Source: Parapristionchus giblindavisi (Eukaryota > Nematoda > Chromadorea > Rhabditida > Diplogasteridae). From it: DNA of 64,000 bases. This document shows positions 13,119-26,500 of this stretch, one piece after another. The DNA lies in contig CALSFV010000022.1 of assembly GCA_943737045.1 (NCBI GenBank), positions 1,160,501 through 1,224,500 of the forward strand, written 5' to 3'. Both the position numbers and the translations under genes were made by a program. Under the pieces are notes generated by a model. That model saw only the letters and a program-made list of their open reading frames with translations. It was not told the origin of the DNA and ran no database searches. Position 1 is the first letter of the stretch; every line of letters starts with the position of its first letter.

Positions 13119-13994
13119 GGTGGGCATACACTTTGTAACTTAAAAATTGGAAATAACAACACTTTGAAACTGGCAAATTGAAAACGAAAAAATAGAACTG
13201 TAGAATTGTCACTAGCACATTTGAAACATAGTTATGTAAATGTACACATTGGAACTGATTATAAGGAACTCTAATTTTGAATATGCAAATTTGTAACTAT
13301 GAATTTGTAACCAAACATTTGTAACCAAAACTTTGTCACCAGGAATTTGGAACCAAGAATTTGGAACCATCATGTTTGGATTCGATTCGTATCAGATACG
13401 TTGAGTGCAATTTCGTTACTTTCCTCAGTTCAAATATGATGGTTACATATTCTTGGTTCCAAATTCCTGGTTACAAAATTTTGGTTACAAATGTTTGGTT
13501 ACAAATTTCTGGTTACAATTTTCTGGTTACAAATTCATAGTTACAAATTTGCGTATTCAAAATTAGTGTTCCTTATAATCAGTTCCAATGTGTACATTTA
13601 CATATTATAGAATTAAAACTGTCCGAACAATACAAATTCCGCAATTTGCCGCGCAATATTCAGACTCCGCCCACTTCTTCGCGCGACATACCATTTTCTC
13701 TAGTTTTATCGAATTTTATGGCGTTTCCTCATCATTTCACAGGACTTTCAATAAAAATAAAATTATATACATTGAAAAAACGTTCGAAAAAACCTTCCGA
13801 AAATTTGGAGTGCGTTTTTCTCAACGGTGGAGAAGTTTACATACTATATTCGGCATTTGGCGCGGTGTGTGCAAAACTTTTGTAATTCTATAATAACTAT
13901 GTTTGCAAATGTGCTGGTGACAATTCTACAGATATATATAAAAATTTCCAAATTTGTGGATTCAAAATTGAAGTAACAATGTGTATGCCCACCG
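13119..13994. mobile_element. Palindromic element with 8-bp TCACATTC repeat (hAT-like)
   Basis: Inverted ends GGTGGGCATACAC and GTGTATGCCCACC are flanked by TCACATTC at 13,111-13,118 and 13,995-14,002. The arms are rich in a tandem motif close to tttgtaacca and mirror each other around 13,400. An 8-bp duplication and a GGTGGGC end suggest hAT. The right arm is interrupted by the element at 13,605-13,893. Confidence 0.78.
13605..13893. mobile_element. TA-target MITE with TTATAGAATT ends
   Basis: TTATAGAATTAAAACTGTCC at the left and AATTCTATAA at the right, each flanked by TA. The mirrored arm of the host element (about 13,230-13,250) carries the empty site catagttatgtaaatg, so removing the element and one TA restores the arm exactly. 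A related copy, inverted and truncated, lies at about 62,335-62,497. Confidence 0.82.
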
Positions 13995-14555
13995 TCACAT
14001 TCATTTGAAGTTGAGAGTAAAAATATTGCATACAAATATGCAAAATTCGATAAAGAAAAATTGAGAATGCTGTTTTCGCACTCAGTTAGTCTAATCTAAC
14101 AACTATCAATAAAAAACGTAGGAAAAAACAGGGGGGATTAGCATACTGCATTTGACAATGGTTACTCTCCCTTTAATAATAGTACAGCCTATTCACAAAC
14201 CATGAATGCATTGCACTAAGAGCGGTGCAGTGGTATTGACGCCCCAAGCTCTGTCAGTGCAATTTATTCGATTCCGATATAAAACTCCGTTGGCACTAAA
14301 ATGGCCTCCATTATCAATTGAAAGTGTCCGAATCAGAGATCTTCGTTAATGAAAATATTCGTTAATTTTCGCGAAGGCACTATTTCTTTATTGCGTTCTT
14401 TAAGGAAATAAATAAATAATATCTCTTCTCATTACATATCGTTGCTAACCTCATTAACCCACCGTGACAACCATACATTTTCGCCCCACCCACAATCTAT
14501 TGTTTTTTGTGAATTACAAACTGACCCGAAATTAGAACAAAACTGACCCGATCTA

Positions 14556-15029
14556 TCGTACATCGAAAAATTATTGGATCATGATTCGTTTGAACCATTC
14601 TGAATGGTTCTAGCGAATCAAAGGTGATTCTGACCGAATAAGCCATTTTTGTTCTTATTCTTCTTTTCATAGTTTTTATTTCACTCTAATCTAGTTAGTC
14701 CGCGAGAATCATGCCAAAATATTGCGTTTTCGCAAACTTAATTCAAAGGAAACGCAGAGCCGAAGTCCAAACCGGGAAATAGTCCGAAATAGCCCATCCT
14801 AATTTGAAATCTTCGGAACGATTTATTCATTTACGACTCACCATGATTTTATGAAAACGCATTATTTTATCATGATTCTCGCGGACTAACTAGATTAGAG
14901 TGAAATAAAAACAATGAAAAGAAAGAATAAGAACAAAAATGCCTCATTCGGTCATAATCGCCTTTGATTCGCTAGAACCATTCAGAATGGTTCAAACGAA
15001 TCATGATCCAATAATTTTTCGATGTACGA
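14556..15029. mobile_element. TA-target palindrome, relative of 20,683-21,064
   Basis: Begins TCGTACATCGAAAAATTATT and ends with its reverse complement, flanked by TA on both sides. Arms of about 170 bp contain gattagagtgaaataaaaac and mirror each other. Non-coding. Confidence 0.85.
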
Positions 15030-15031
15030 TA

Positions 15032-15769
15032 CATCTCAAGTACTCGGAACTGACCCGAAATGGGGTGATTCTTACTAATCTCGTTCTCCCGCATATTCCT
15101 ATATACGCATCGGCATAAAGTGCTCACTCACAATGTGGGTGCTCGACAATGTATGGTAACAAACCATTTGGAGCAATCATTCCCATAATAATGGGAATGC
15201 ACATTACGAGCTATTTTGAAAAGTTGCAGCATAAATCGCGAGTTAAAATAATGTGTTAATTAGTAATGAAGTTTCTTTCGTGACAATTTCGAATTTAGAA
15301 ATTTCAATTCAACAAAATTTATGAACTCACTCCAGCATAAAGTTCTTTTTACAATACATCTCGTCCTTTCGTACCTAAAATTATTTGTTTGTGTGCACCA
15401 AAAAATGAACATAATTTACTTTATTCTATTGTATACACTGAAAGATGTTATTTTTTTTATGCAATTATGAGTAGAAAAAAAATAACGGGGGAAATGAAAA
15501 TTCGCTAAACACAGATTACGGTAATATTTAAGGGTATTGTTGTGCTGAACAAATCTAAATATTTCTAGCAATATAAATCGACATACGAGAGGATGTTTGC
15601 AAAACTCATTTTCTTCTTTACACGTGAACTCCACATCGTTCAAAACGCACCCTGGTAATGAACTCAAGTTATCGTACAGTCTAATGATTTTCTTCGCTTT
15701 TCGTTTCTTTGAAATAACAAAAAAACGAATAACGTTATTTTGAAATATCAACAAAAAAAAACTGTGTTC
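15032..15769. other. Spacer without recognised features
   Basis: AT-rich. A 112-aa minus-strand frame at 15,416-15,754 is low-complexity (Phe/Ile/Asn/Lys) and shows no motif or splice context that supports a gene. Confidence 0.5.
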
Positions 15770-15773
15770 TTAA

Positions 15774-17421
15774 GACATGGCTCAGTAAGATTCCAGGCCG
15801 GACATCGACCTCACCGATTTGGCCCAAAAATTTTTTATGGATTCCCCCATGGCCCCCATCACAAAATGGGTATTCATTTGGGCTGGTTCCTTGAAACACA
15901 GATGTGGCGGGTTATCGAAATTTAAAAACTCGATTTTCACCAAAAAAATATGGAGCGACCTAAGACCAATGTTAGTGTCGATTAATAATAAGTATAAATA
16001 GACAACAAAAACTGGCTATACGACGGTCCGGAGATCCGATCGCAAACTGATTTTTAACCTCCTCAAATCATTTTAAAATTTAAAAAAAATGAAAAATGAA
16101 CCTGAAGTTGATACAAAAATATTTTTGCTTTCAAACCTCCTCATGTTTGTACTCATATTGTAGAGCTCGTCGAGTTGAACAACTTTTATGTTGAACGTTT
16201 TGTTTGAAACTCATGTACAAGAGAATTACATGAGTTTTATTTATTCACACGCTTGTTCACCCAATTTTTAGTAAAACGAAAGTAAAATATTTTTGTGCAC
16301 AAAGCGATTACGCCTATATTGTAGAACGCAAAAATACATACTTCATCTGTTGTTTCACGAAAAAAATTGTAGACCCACATGCTAAAAAAATATGGTTTGG
16401 AAAGTGGTCTTGAGAAACAAATTGTAGAAACGTTGAAATGCTTATACTCATTTTAAAGTACTCGTCAAGTACATCATTTTTTACGTTGGTCGTAATCTAT
16501 GAAAGTCGTTTGTTCTCAAGATACAAACAATCTAAACGATTTGAATCAAGTAAAAAAATGTTTCTTTTCTCTTGTAAATGAGTTTCAGACAAAACTTTCA
16601 ACATGAAAGTTGTTCTACTTGTCGAGCTCTTCAATATGAGTATAGACATAAGGGGGGGGGGGGGGGGGGGGGTTGAAAACAAAAATATTTTCGGGTCAAC
16701 TTCAGGTCCATTTATCTCAAAAGACGGGTCCTTTGATTTTTTTGATTTTTTCCCTTATTCGACGCGGAATTTTTTGCTCTATAAGATACGGCAAAAATTG
16801 GACTGCACTTTTTTTAAAATATTTTATTTTCGTTTTACTCAAAATTAGCAGAATAAACGTGTGTAACTCTCTTGTACATGAGTTTCAGACAAAACGTTCA
16901 ACATGAAAGTTGTTCGACTCGATGAGTTCTTCAATATGAGTACAAAGATGAGGGGTTTCAAAAGCGAAAATATTTTTGTATCACCTTCAGGTTCATTAAT
17001 CTCAAAAGACGGGTCCTTCGATTTTTTTATTTTTTTCCCTTATTCGACGCGGAATTGTTTGCTCTATAAGATAAGGCAAAAATTAGACTGCACTTTTTTG
17101 TTTTAAAATTTTAATTAATTTTAGAATGTTTTGAGGAGATAAAAAAATCAGTATGCGATCGGATCTCCGGACCGTCGTATAGCCAGTTTTTGTTGTCTAT
17201 TTATACTTATAATTAATCGACACTAACATTGGTCCTAGGTCGCTCCATATTTTTTTTTGGTGAAAATCGAGTTTTCAAATTTCGATAACCCACCACAGCT
17301 GTGTTTAAAGGAACCAGCCGAAATGAATACCCATTTTTTGATGGGGGCCCATGGGGGTATCCATAAACAAATTTTGTCCGGGGTTACTGGCTCAACTGTT
17401 GAATCTTACTGAGCCGGTGTC
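15774..17421. mobile_element. Palindromic element with TTAA target, family 2 copy b
   Basis: Left end GACATGGCTCAGTAAGATTC and right end, read inward, GACACCGGCTCAGTAAGATT are flanked by TTAA (15,770-15,773, 17,422-17,425). The terminal 300 bp match copy a. The inner part has repeated blocks with gagctcgtcgag and a poly-G tract of 21. Confidence 0.87.
16652..16672. repeat. Poly-G tract (21 G)
   Basis: Homopolymer within the inner repeat block of the family 2 element. Equivalent sites elsewhere carry 2, 4, 5 or 11 bases. Confidence 0.95.
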
Positions 17422-17735
17422 TTAATTCAATACGTATTTTCATGGGTACAGACTCGCCTTTAGCATGCAAAGATGGCAGATTTAAATAGAATAGTAGAAC
17501 GATAAGACATAAATATCGCCTCATCTGAAATTTATATTTCATCAAATGATGAAAATATTCAAATTATATCATTCAATTTAAGGAGTAAGCAATTATAATA
17601 AAGCTGCCGTCATTGATAGTGTTTTGAGTGGGCAAAGTTATCAGTGAAGAATTTGTTTGATAGAGAAAACAGGGAAATTAAAATAGCAATATTTCGGTTT
17701 CATGGGCTTTTTGACAATTCTAATATTTTCAGATA

Positions 17736-17998
17736 AAAAGGTAAAAGGTAAAGGTACAACCCGTTATTCAAGGCACACGAAGTCCTGCGGGTGATCACTG
17801 CTAGGCCAGCGATCTTTCAAGGCCAATTCAGTCCGGAGGGCCTAATCTCTTCTTCGGACCTACTTTACCGCGTGATCTAGTCACTACCAATTCCCATTTC
17901 GGGCGTCTTGGTTCAGCGGAGGCGGTGATACGACCGGGAATCGAACCCAGGACAGATGGAATGATGGGGCGCGCCATAGACCACTACACCACTTCGCC
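17736..17998 (-). mobile_element. tRNA-derived SINE, full-length copy
   Basis: On the minus strand the head carries an A box (TGGTGTAGTGG, about 17,980-17,990) and a B box (GGGTTCGATTCCC, about 17,937-17,949). The body includes ggcctaatctcttcttcgg on the plus strand. The 3' tail is short repeats of TTTACC. TCAGATA repeats at 17,729-17,735 and 17,999-18,005. A truncated second copy lies at 22,530-22,723. The tRNA head, tail repeats and variable target duplication are the hallmarks of a SINE moved by LINE machinery. Confidence 0.88.
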
Positions 17999-18199
17999 TC
18001 AGATAGTGAATTTTCAATTGAATTTGAATTTGAGTGATAGTGATTTTCAGATAGTGAATTTCAAATAAATATTAAATCGTAAATCATTGAAAAGAAATCG
18101 AAAAAATAGTTCATTTTTGGACTTTTACATGGTAGCACAAAGATCGAAGATTAGAAATCGATTTTCATTATTCGATTTTCGTTTCTTTTTTTTCTTTTT

Positions 18200-18512
18200 T
18201 CCAACACAATTACCCGTACTCGTGGCCATAATATGAAACTTAGAACATATCGATCATCCACTGCTCACTATCTCTCATTTATTAGTAATCGTATTGTACC
18301 TTTATGGAATTCTTTCGAAAATAGTATTGTTAGTCAACCCAACCCAATTATGTTTTGTTCTTTCGTACGAAAAATGTCGCTGTGATCAAGTAATTGCAGT
18401 GCATACTACATTTCTTCATATTTTATTTCACGCTCAAATTTCTCTATTTTATCCCACCATAAGTAACCTCTCTGTAAGAAATGATAAAATATTATTATTA
18501 TTATCTATGAGT
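18200..18512 (+). pseudogene. LINE 3'-end fragment
   Basis: A plus-strand frame around 18,253-18,380 reads SNRIVPLWNSFENSIV, matching the usual C-terminal Jockey/CR1 pattern (R-x-x-x-WN-x-L), and ends in a stop. ATT-rich sequence follows as a tail. The 5' part is missing, as in 5'-truncated LINE copies. Confidence 0.6.
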
Positions 18513-20489
18513 GGGTAATTCATGCTTGCAGCAATCGGTTTACCATAAAATATCAATTTCCAATCCGATCCCGTTCCCTATTGCATGAGGTTAGTAGATC
18601 ATCTATTAGACCATTTTATCTATCTATATCATGTGCATATGACTCTTCCCCTGATTTGGCCCCTCTACGCATGATCTATTGATTTAGATGTTGTGGCGTC
18701 GGTTGTCACGTCTTGGTTAGGAAGAAGAATAAAGAAGAATATATATCTAAATACTTTCAGTCCACCTAGATTCATGCTTTTGAAGTTATTATTCACGAAT
18801 TCAAAACGCACTGGGACATCCTAATTTGGGGATTCGGAGGGCTAGAATATAATTACCCAAATATTCTTTGACCCGATTCGGCCCTGGCTCGTCCCCATTT
18901 TAGGTCGATCTGGGCTTCTGCAGTAGTGCCCGAAGTAAAGTACTGAGATTAGATATAAACTCACTTGACTGAAATCCTAATGGATATCACACAGAGACCA
19001 GGAACGAACCGACTGATTCTGAGGATAAGTGAAGAACGAAATGGGGGAAAAGTGAATTGAGAGCGAATGATTAATTTAGTCAAAATTCATTGAATGTTCA
19101 GTTCTCTAAGCTCATGCAAATTCAACTATTCATTCATCTATTAAGTCTTTCTCAATTTCTTTGTCTGAGAAACAGTGCGTGCATACCAAATTAAGCAAAA
19201 TAAGTTATTGTTTATCCTTAAAAAGGAATACAACTCTTTATAGTATCTGAAATGGAAGAGTTCCAGAATAGAAAGTTCCAAAATGAAGAAGTTCCGTTTT
19301 TATGGAAAGTATCTGAAATCGTCCATGATTCAAAAATGCCATACATGATCATGCATACAATAATATTTACTCTGTCTGTATATCATATGTAGAGGGATCA
19401 AAACGGGGGGGGTATATTAATCCAGAAGATCTATCGAGTCTAATCAAGAAAGTGTCCGCATATGAAACTTGAATTGAATAACCAAATAAGCCACTAAAAT
19501 TTTATGTTCGTTCATTTATGATCATTCATTTATCATAAAGGCCATTCATGATTCTTGATGATGGACCTTTCGTGATTTCGAATACTATATCAGTGACGAA
19601 ATTCATTCAATCAAGAGCAGGCGAAATATTTGGCTCAGGGTGTTACTTGTTTACACCTCTTCTATCGGTTCATACCTAGATTTTGTAATTTTCTTATTCA
19701 AGAACATTTAATACGGACAATATCTTTACATTTAAGTAATACAAGGGGTACAAGTTCGGCAGTATTGTGAGCGCACTGCATACTTTCCGAAATGAAATTC
19801 TGACCAAATCAGCGAACGTAGCAATCAAAATCCAAGAACATATACTTTACGACCACTAACATCAATTTCTGAATGAATGATCTGCTACTTATCTAGCCCG
19901 TTTTTTTCTTTGGTATCTACAACGCGAATGAGATACGAGAGGTCTCTCACTCTCATAAATGGGATCTACGGGACAAATCTGCAGCTGAATTTACCAACTG
20001 TCTCTGTAGACCATCAAATTAAACATCACAAAGAGTATCTATATCATGAATATTTGTATAATCATCGATACTTGAAAGGCAATGTCATGTATCCTAGTTG
20101 ATCATTAGTGAAATGTTGTAAAGATTTATTCAGGAATAGCTTATTTGATTTGTTTAATCTCAACTCCTGTTTTAGAAGTTGTTTGACCCGTCTGACCCGT
20201 TACCGATTCGAATCTGAATTTAGGTTTTTTTTTAAATAATTTAAATTACTTGAAGTGAGATAATACGCTAATCATTCAAATTATGGGATCAAAAAATTAA
20301 CGTTGGAAAATTAAAAACAAAAAAAAAGCTCATACTTTTGTTCGACGCTCTTCTCTTTGGCGTTATTGACAGCGGCACTTCTTTTCCAGCGAATCTATTT
20401 TACAATATTTGTTTTAACATTTTCTCATTACGTTGTACTTTTAATATTCAATTTCAGTACGACATTTTTGCCTATTATAAGTAAGTTTC
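18513..20489. other. Intergenic stretch downstream of the module gene
   Basis: Mostly single-copy-looking AT-rich sequence. No open frame with a recognisable domain; a 74-aa plus-strand frame at 19,877-20,101 is not convincing. It should contain the 3' UTR and polyadenylation site of the minus-strand gene ending at 20,490. Confidence 0.5.
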
Positions 20490-20582
20490 TTAAAAACTAA
20501 CCAAAATCACGACGAGAACGATGATACCAATTACAATGAGTATGGGTATGATAATTATCACAGAAAGAATGCCTTTACTTAT
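20490..20582 (-). other. Last coding exon: hydrophobic C-terminal anchor
   Basis: Reads ISKGILSVIIIIPILIVIG and continues hydrophobic for about 26 residues to Ser-Phe-stop (TAA at 20,490-20,492). The 20-bp exon at 21,096-21,115 plus one carried base gives KNSPEQP directly before it, in exact phase. Almost no cytoplasmic tail follows, so the segment could be a membrane anchor or a GPI-attachment signal. Confidence 0.8.
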
Positions 20583-23500
20583 CTTGAAAAGAATCATTAT
20601 TTGACCTAATATTTATACTGTAACATATTTATTTAATGTTAAGTTTGATGTTCGCGTAAAAATGTAACTCAAAAATTCTTTATCGTACATGTAAAAATAG
20701 TTGTATCATGAACGGTGTGAATGGATCTGAACGGATCAGTCCGATCAATACATTAGGCCAAAATATTGCCATTGAACAAAAATCATCATTTTCGCGAGGA
20801 ATAAATTGCTCCAATGAACCAAAATTGACCCATTTATTCAGCGTATAATCGGAACAATTTATTCATTTGTAAAGCAATGATTTTTGCTAAATGGCAATAT
20901 TTTGGCGTGATTTCTTTCAATACAGTAGATTCGAAGGAAAGAAAAACAATGAAAAGAAAGAAAAATAACGAAAATGGCCTTCTCGCTCACAATCCCGTTT
21001 GATCGGCCTGATCCGTTCAGATCCATTCACACCGTTCATGATACAACTATTTTTACATGTACGATACACTATATTTGAGATTTAAAAAAACTTACGGGCT
21101 GTTCTGGAGAATTTTCTGCAAATGAAATAATAGTTAAATGTTGCACTGCCAAGACTAGTTAACCGAAAACTTACTTAGTGGTGCAAATTTGCTGATTTTT
21201 TCACCACCTTCAAGTTTAAAGACAATTTCATTGTTTTCTAGCATACATGAAATCTTTGATTCCGTCTCTTTCTTCTCGTTATCAAACGCGAATCCTTTTT
21301 TGCTCTGAAACATTAAAATAAATAGCAAAAAAAATTGGGAAAAAATAAAAACTAGAACTTTTAACTGGCAGACTCCCTTGCCACTTTCTTTACTATACTC
21401 GATGTTTTCTTCCATTTTCAGGCAATTTTCACAATCCATCGACATTTTACCCGCCTCCTCTTGGCATTGATTGCATACTGAAAAATTAACAAAAAAAAAT
21501 AAAATGTGAGCGCAACGCATCTGAAACTGACTAAATTTAGTGTAATCCGGTCTTTGATCAGCGCAGATTATCCAACTTTTGTCTTCATTTCCAAGTAAAC
21601 TCTTCTCATCGAATAGATTTCCCAATTCTCTGCCTCTTTTTAATGTGACCCGCGTTCCGTTTACAATGGCTTGCCATAGGCCATTCTTCAAACATTTCAG
21701 CTCTTCTTGTTCTATCCATGTATTGTCCTCGTTAACATAGTAACTGTAATAAAGTAAATTAAACTAAATAGTTGGTGAAAGTGCATCCAGAAAGATACTG
21801 TAACAACGGTAAATAGATTCCCACCAAAGAACTTGAATAGAAAAAATATAATACATTTTAACAAGTTCAATGCACAATATCCGGAAAAATTACTATTTAT
21901 GAAATACTTACAACATTCTAGATCCTGAAGGACATTTTAGGGGACTATCTTCTTCCTTTTTTCTGCGAACTGAATCTCTTTCCATTTTCGACATTACACC
22001 CTTAATTGGTAATTCAATAAAGTTTTAAGAAAGAAAGAAGTCTACTACCCATACTACATGTGCCTCTAGAAGTATAGACTGCTGGAATTCACTCCCCTCA
22101 GAATTAGTTCTTTCTACCCTTAAACCTTTCCGTGCAGGGTTATCACATCTCCCCTCCAACCTCCTCATTAAAGATTCTCGAATTCGTCCCTAAACCCTTC
22201 CTTTACAAACTGCCACCGAGCCAAAACCGAAATCGCCTTTTGCGACGAAAATCCATCTATCCCTCTTGTGTCCTTATACATATCACCCTATTATTATTAT
22301 ATATTTGATGGAATAAAGAATAAATAAATAAATAAAATAAAACTAAATAAGGTGTTTGATTTTCGAAAATTCTTATGGTAGAAGCTGGAATGAAATCCAT
22401 ACCGTGCTTATGCAAGTAGCGTTGAAATCTTTTCTTATAGGACAGTCCGTTCTGAGGGTGCTATATTCTCCACATGGAACTGCAATACAAATCATTAGGT
22501 TTCTTTTGAATTGTACAAATCGATAATAAAAAAAAGGTAAAGGTGAAACCCGTTAACACGAAGTCCTGCGGGTGATCACTGCTAGGCCAGCGATCTTCCA
22601 AGGCCAATTCAGTCCGGAGGGCCTAATCTCTTCTTCGGACCTACTTTACCGCGTGATCTAGTCACTACCAATTCCCCTTTCGGGCGCTTTGATGGGGGGG
22701 GGGGGGGGGGGGCGGAGGCGATGAATCGATAATAACATTGTAAATACCGTACTTCTTTTAAGACAAGATATCGATTCGAATATTTCTCCTCGAACATCTT
22801 TCCAATCTCCACTTTTATAACACTGAGTTGGAGGATTGGCGAATTTTTTTGTTTCATGATCTTCGTTAATATACAATCCAGTATTATTGGTCTTCGATAC
22901 ATAGTAAAACTTCGATGAACACTGAAATTTTATTGATTATAAAACCATTGAAGCCGAGCTAAAAAAGAGCTCCAATTAATATTAGTTAGAATAATTTCAA
23001 CAAAAAAAATCTGATTTTTCACCTTTTTTTCATCTATGTTTGAATTTGGTTTTGGAAAATAAGTTTTACTTACGAAATATCTGCCACACATTTCTCGGTT
23101 CGGTGGTCTTACTCCCTCTGATTTTGCTCTTTCAATATCTTGAGCGTTTACGATAAAAGTTGTTATATTTGGAACCATGTCCTTGTTGCATAACATTCCC
23201 GATTCACAGAAATCCTCAGGGGAAAAGTCAGCATTGGCGCACTTTTGGCATTCTGAATTAATCAATTATTTGCAAATTTTGGCAATTTTGATTTTGTGAT
23301 TTTAGCGATTTTGATTTTGAATAAAGATAATCTTTGCTAATAAAATAACACTAACTTTCAGCAATGCAGGTCAGAGGCATTTTCTCATTTCGTTCGCTAG
23401 TGAATACTAGAACATTCTCTTCATTATACCAGTTTCCACCTCTACATTCAAGATATTCGGAAATGCTTTCGTTCAAATCATTTTTAAACCTATAATTTCA

Positions 23501-26500
23501 CAAATTCAAATTTGAAAAAGCCAGCTTCCCCACTTTATTTCATGGCGTTCGTTCTCACAGAACATACTATATTTCTTCGCAGATTTGTTTGGCTAAATTG
23601 AAATCATAGATCAGAACATTGTTATTGGTAAAAAAAATAGTTAAAAAACTGACATGTTCGCACATGTCATCAGAACTTTCCGAACATGCGAATTCATTCA
23701 AAAGACAATCATCTGTAAGTTGCAGTTATTACAGTGCTGAAGAAATTTCCTGGGGTATGAAAATTATGAATTTTACTTACTCTCAACGCATTTTGTGCTC
23801 AAAATTCGATTAGTTTCATTCTTGAAATCGAAGATCAGCGTGTTTTTCGAATCCGACCATCCTTCCTTAGAACATTTAAGATCGGTATATACAGCTGTTC
23901 CGTTGATTCTGAGAAGTGAATATTCATTTGATTAGTTTTTAGGAATAAGATGAAAATCATACTCCAGCATTTTATTTTCTTCGGCGCAAGTCAGAATGTC
24001 ATTCATTGATTCATATTGGTGAATACAATCTTCATCGCAATCCGACTTTACATAAGAGCCATGACATACTTAATTAATATTGTTATTAATCGAATAAAAA
24101 TGGAATATAACTTGGTACTAACATTCTCTACATTGCACATTTACATGGAAGTCATTTCGATTTCGATTGAACAAAAATGAGTTTTTGTCTACGTATCCTT
24201 CATCAATACAGTGAACTTCATCAAAACTTTCTTTTTTGTCCGTCTCGAAACTGAAAAAAAAAAATTTAAAGAAGTATTTTCCACTTTGCATCAAAAATGA
24301 ATCGGTATTATGGTTTTACAATGCAAAATGGAAAAAAAATTTAAAATTTACATTAGAATTTCGGACTCCCCCGTGCAGCTCAGCGTTCGGTTTTCATAAT
24401 TGAACTGAAAATCAAGCATATTTAACTTTTTTTTGCAATTGATGTATCCTACCATTTGGCACGCACCATTAGAAGGATCGCAATTATGAGACAAAAAACT
24501 TGAATGACATTCTATAAATTGAGTATTGCAATCTTTGTTTAATAATATATTTAAGTTGTCGTAATCAATAAAAATGCTTATTAAACTAGAAGTTGCGACG
24601 AGATAACTTTGAAAATATTTCATAAACTACATACTATGCTTGCATATGGCCGAAATTCGAGATCGCGGATTTGTTTTGTAATCATGAACAATTCTTTGAT
24701 CGATATTCATCCATCCTTCTTTGCTGCACGTAACCGTGCTTGTTTCCTTATCATTAACACTGCAAAATAAGAAATTTTGTTGGAAATTTTGATTTATTTG
24801 ATTGAGATTTAGATTAAATCCAGTGTAACGTCAGAATAAAAGATGTTGCTCCCATAACACGATCGGCACTTACAATAGCTGGAAATTCTCCGGGCACGAA
24901 AGTTCAGTTGTAGTTTCATCGTAGACAAACTAAAGAGAAAATCAATGTTGCAAATAATACTCTCAAAGGGTTACCTTGGTACATTCTATATCATTATATT
25001 CGCACGAATCATCAATCAAATGCTTGCTGCATGCTTAACAACAAATATTTAATTTACCGGACATTAAAAAAAACATGAGACAACGTTTGAAACAACAAGT
25101 CAATGAGAGCGTGTGGGTGAAGAAAAAGAAGAGGAGGATGGGAAGTGCAGTTCGTAACTAGGTGTGTATCAAAGATCAAACGGCGATCAACAATTGGTCA
25201 CGTTGGTAAGACCTAGCGGAACACAAGTCATTGATTCAATATAAATCGGAATGAATTGAGAGTATAAAATGTTATACGATAGGGGTGAACGATATAAATT
25301 GTAAACTAAATATTTGCTTAGACTTTTTAGAACATACTTTTATGGCATGAAACGTTGACATATACACTCTCGTTAAAATTGTAAAGAATCGCATTATTTT
25401 CGTCATTCCATCCGATATCATGCTTGCACGTAAGATCAGAAAATGACTCTTGATCGTTAAATCTACAATTTTTAATTGTGTAAAAATTTAAATATTTAAA
25501 ATCATACAATAGAAGATCGTGGGGGTCATCACATGTAAGTATCTGAGCGTTTTCCTCATAATTCGCCTTAAATAATCTTTGACTGATTATTTATTTTCAA
25601 ATTATATCGTACCATTGTGCAAGGAGTCATCTCAGACTCGTTACATATATCTTGAACAAAATAGCCGGAACATCCTGTTAAATAATATGGTGTCCAAAAT
25701 TCGTGAAAAGTAAAGAAACAAGGAAAAAATAAGGAGAGTTTTCTCTGATTTTCCCCTTTTCTCTACTTTTGAACAGATCATAAAACCAATTCATATTAAG
25801 AATGAATGAGCGAAAATTATGATGTCGTAATCCGAGATACTCATACTTTTAAAAACAAACTATTTCATACTTGATATACAGCTAACATTGACGGTAGCCA
25901 TTGGATATTGCTTGAAATCATGAATCAATGTATCGTTATTGATTGTTTTCCATCCCAATTTCGAACATTTAGCACCCGTAAACGCATCGTTATCATTTAT
26001 TCTATAAATTTGGGCATTTTAATGTGGAAACTATAACTGATGAACCTCAGCATATAAGAATCGGGACACGAAACTGTATTGTTCTGAAACGAAATTTTTT
26101 TAAAAAAAGTGGTGAATAAAACAAACCAAATAAATATGATTCCTGCAATCGGGTACATTACATTGTTCCTTGACATACTCCTTATCGCAACCTGAACATT
26201 TATGTATTTATTTGTTATTTATTTAAAATGATAAGTATGTAACTAGAGCACTACAATGCATATTTCGCTACAATTTTTTGGCATATTTCACCCATGTCTA
26301 AATACAATAATTATCCACAAATCACTCGAAATTACGAACTTATCGGAGGATTTGCTCAGTATTTTGATAAATATTAATAAATAAATATTCATTTAAATTG
26401 CAACCTACTTCTGTGGCAATATGCCTCAAATTTCGTTTGGCTTGCATTAGAAATCTTTACATCTCCCTCATTAAACCATCCCAGTTTGCGCTCGCAGCGC

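Larger units (their letters stand above)
8911..14172. mobile_element. Large palindromic element carrying several nested elements
   Basis: The left end AGGGAGAGTAACCTTT and the right end, ending GGTTACTCTCCCT, are inverted and bordered by TTAA. Inner homology can be followed at 9175-9260 against 13,090-13,111 plus 14,003-14,090 (for example the block around caacttcaaatgaatg). Nested inside are the elements at 9931-10,839, 11,163-12,476, 12,533-12,924 and 13,119-13,994. Without these the host element would be about 1.8 kb. Gaps such as 9260-9930 show AT-rich arm or loop sequence and a small hairpin at about 9655-9705. Confidence 0.7.
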
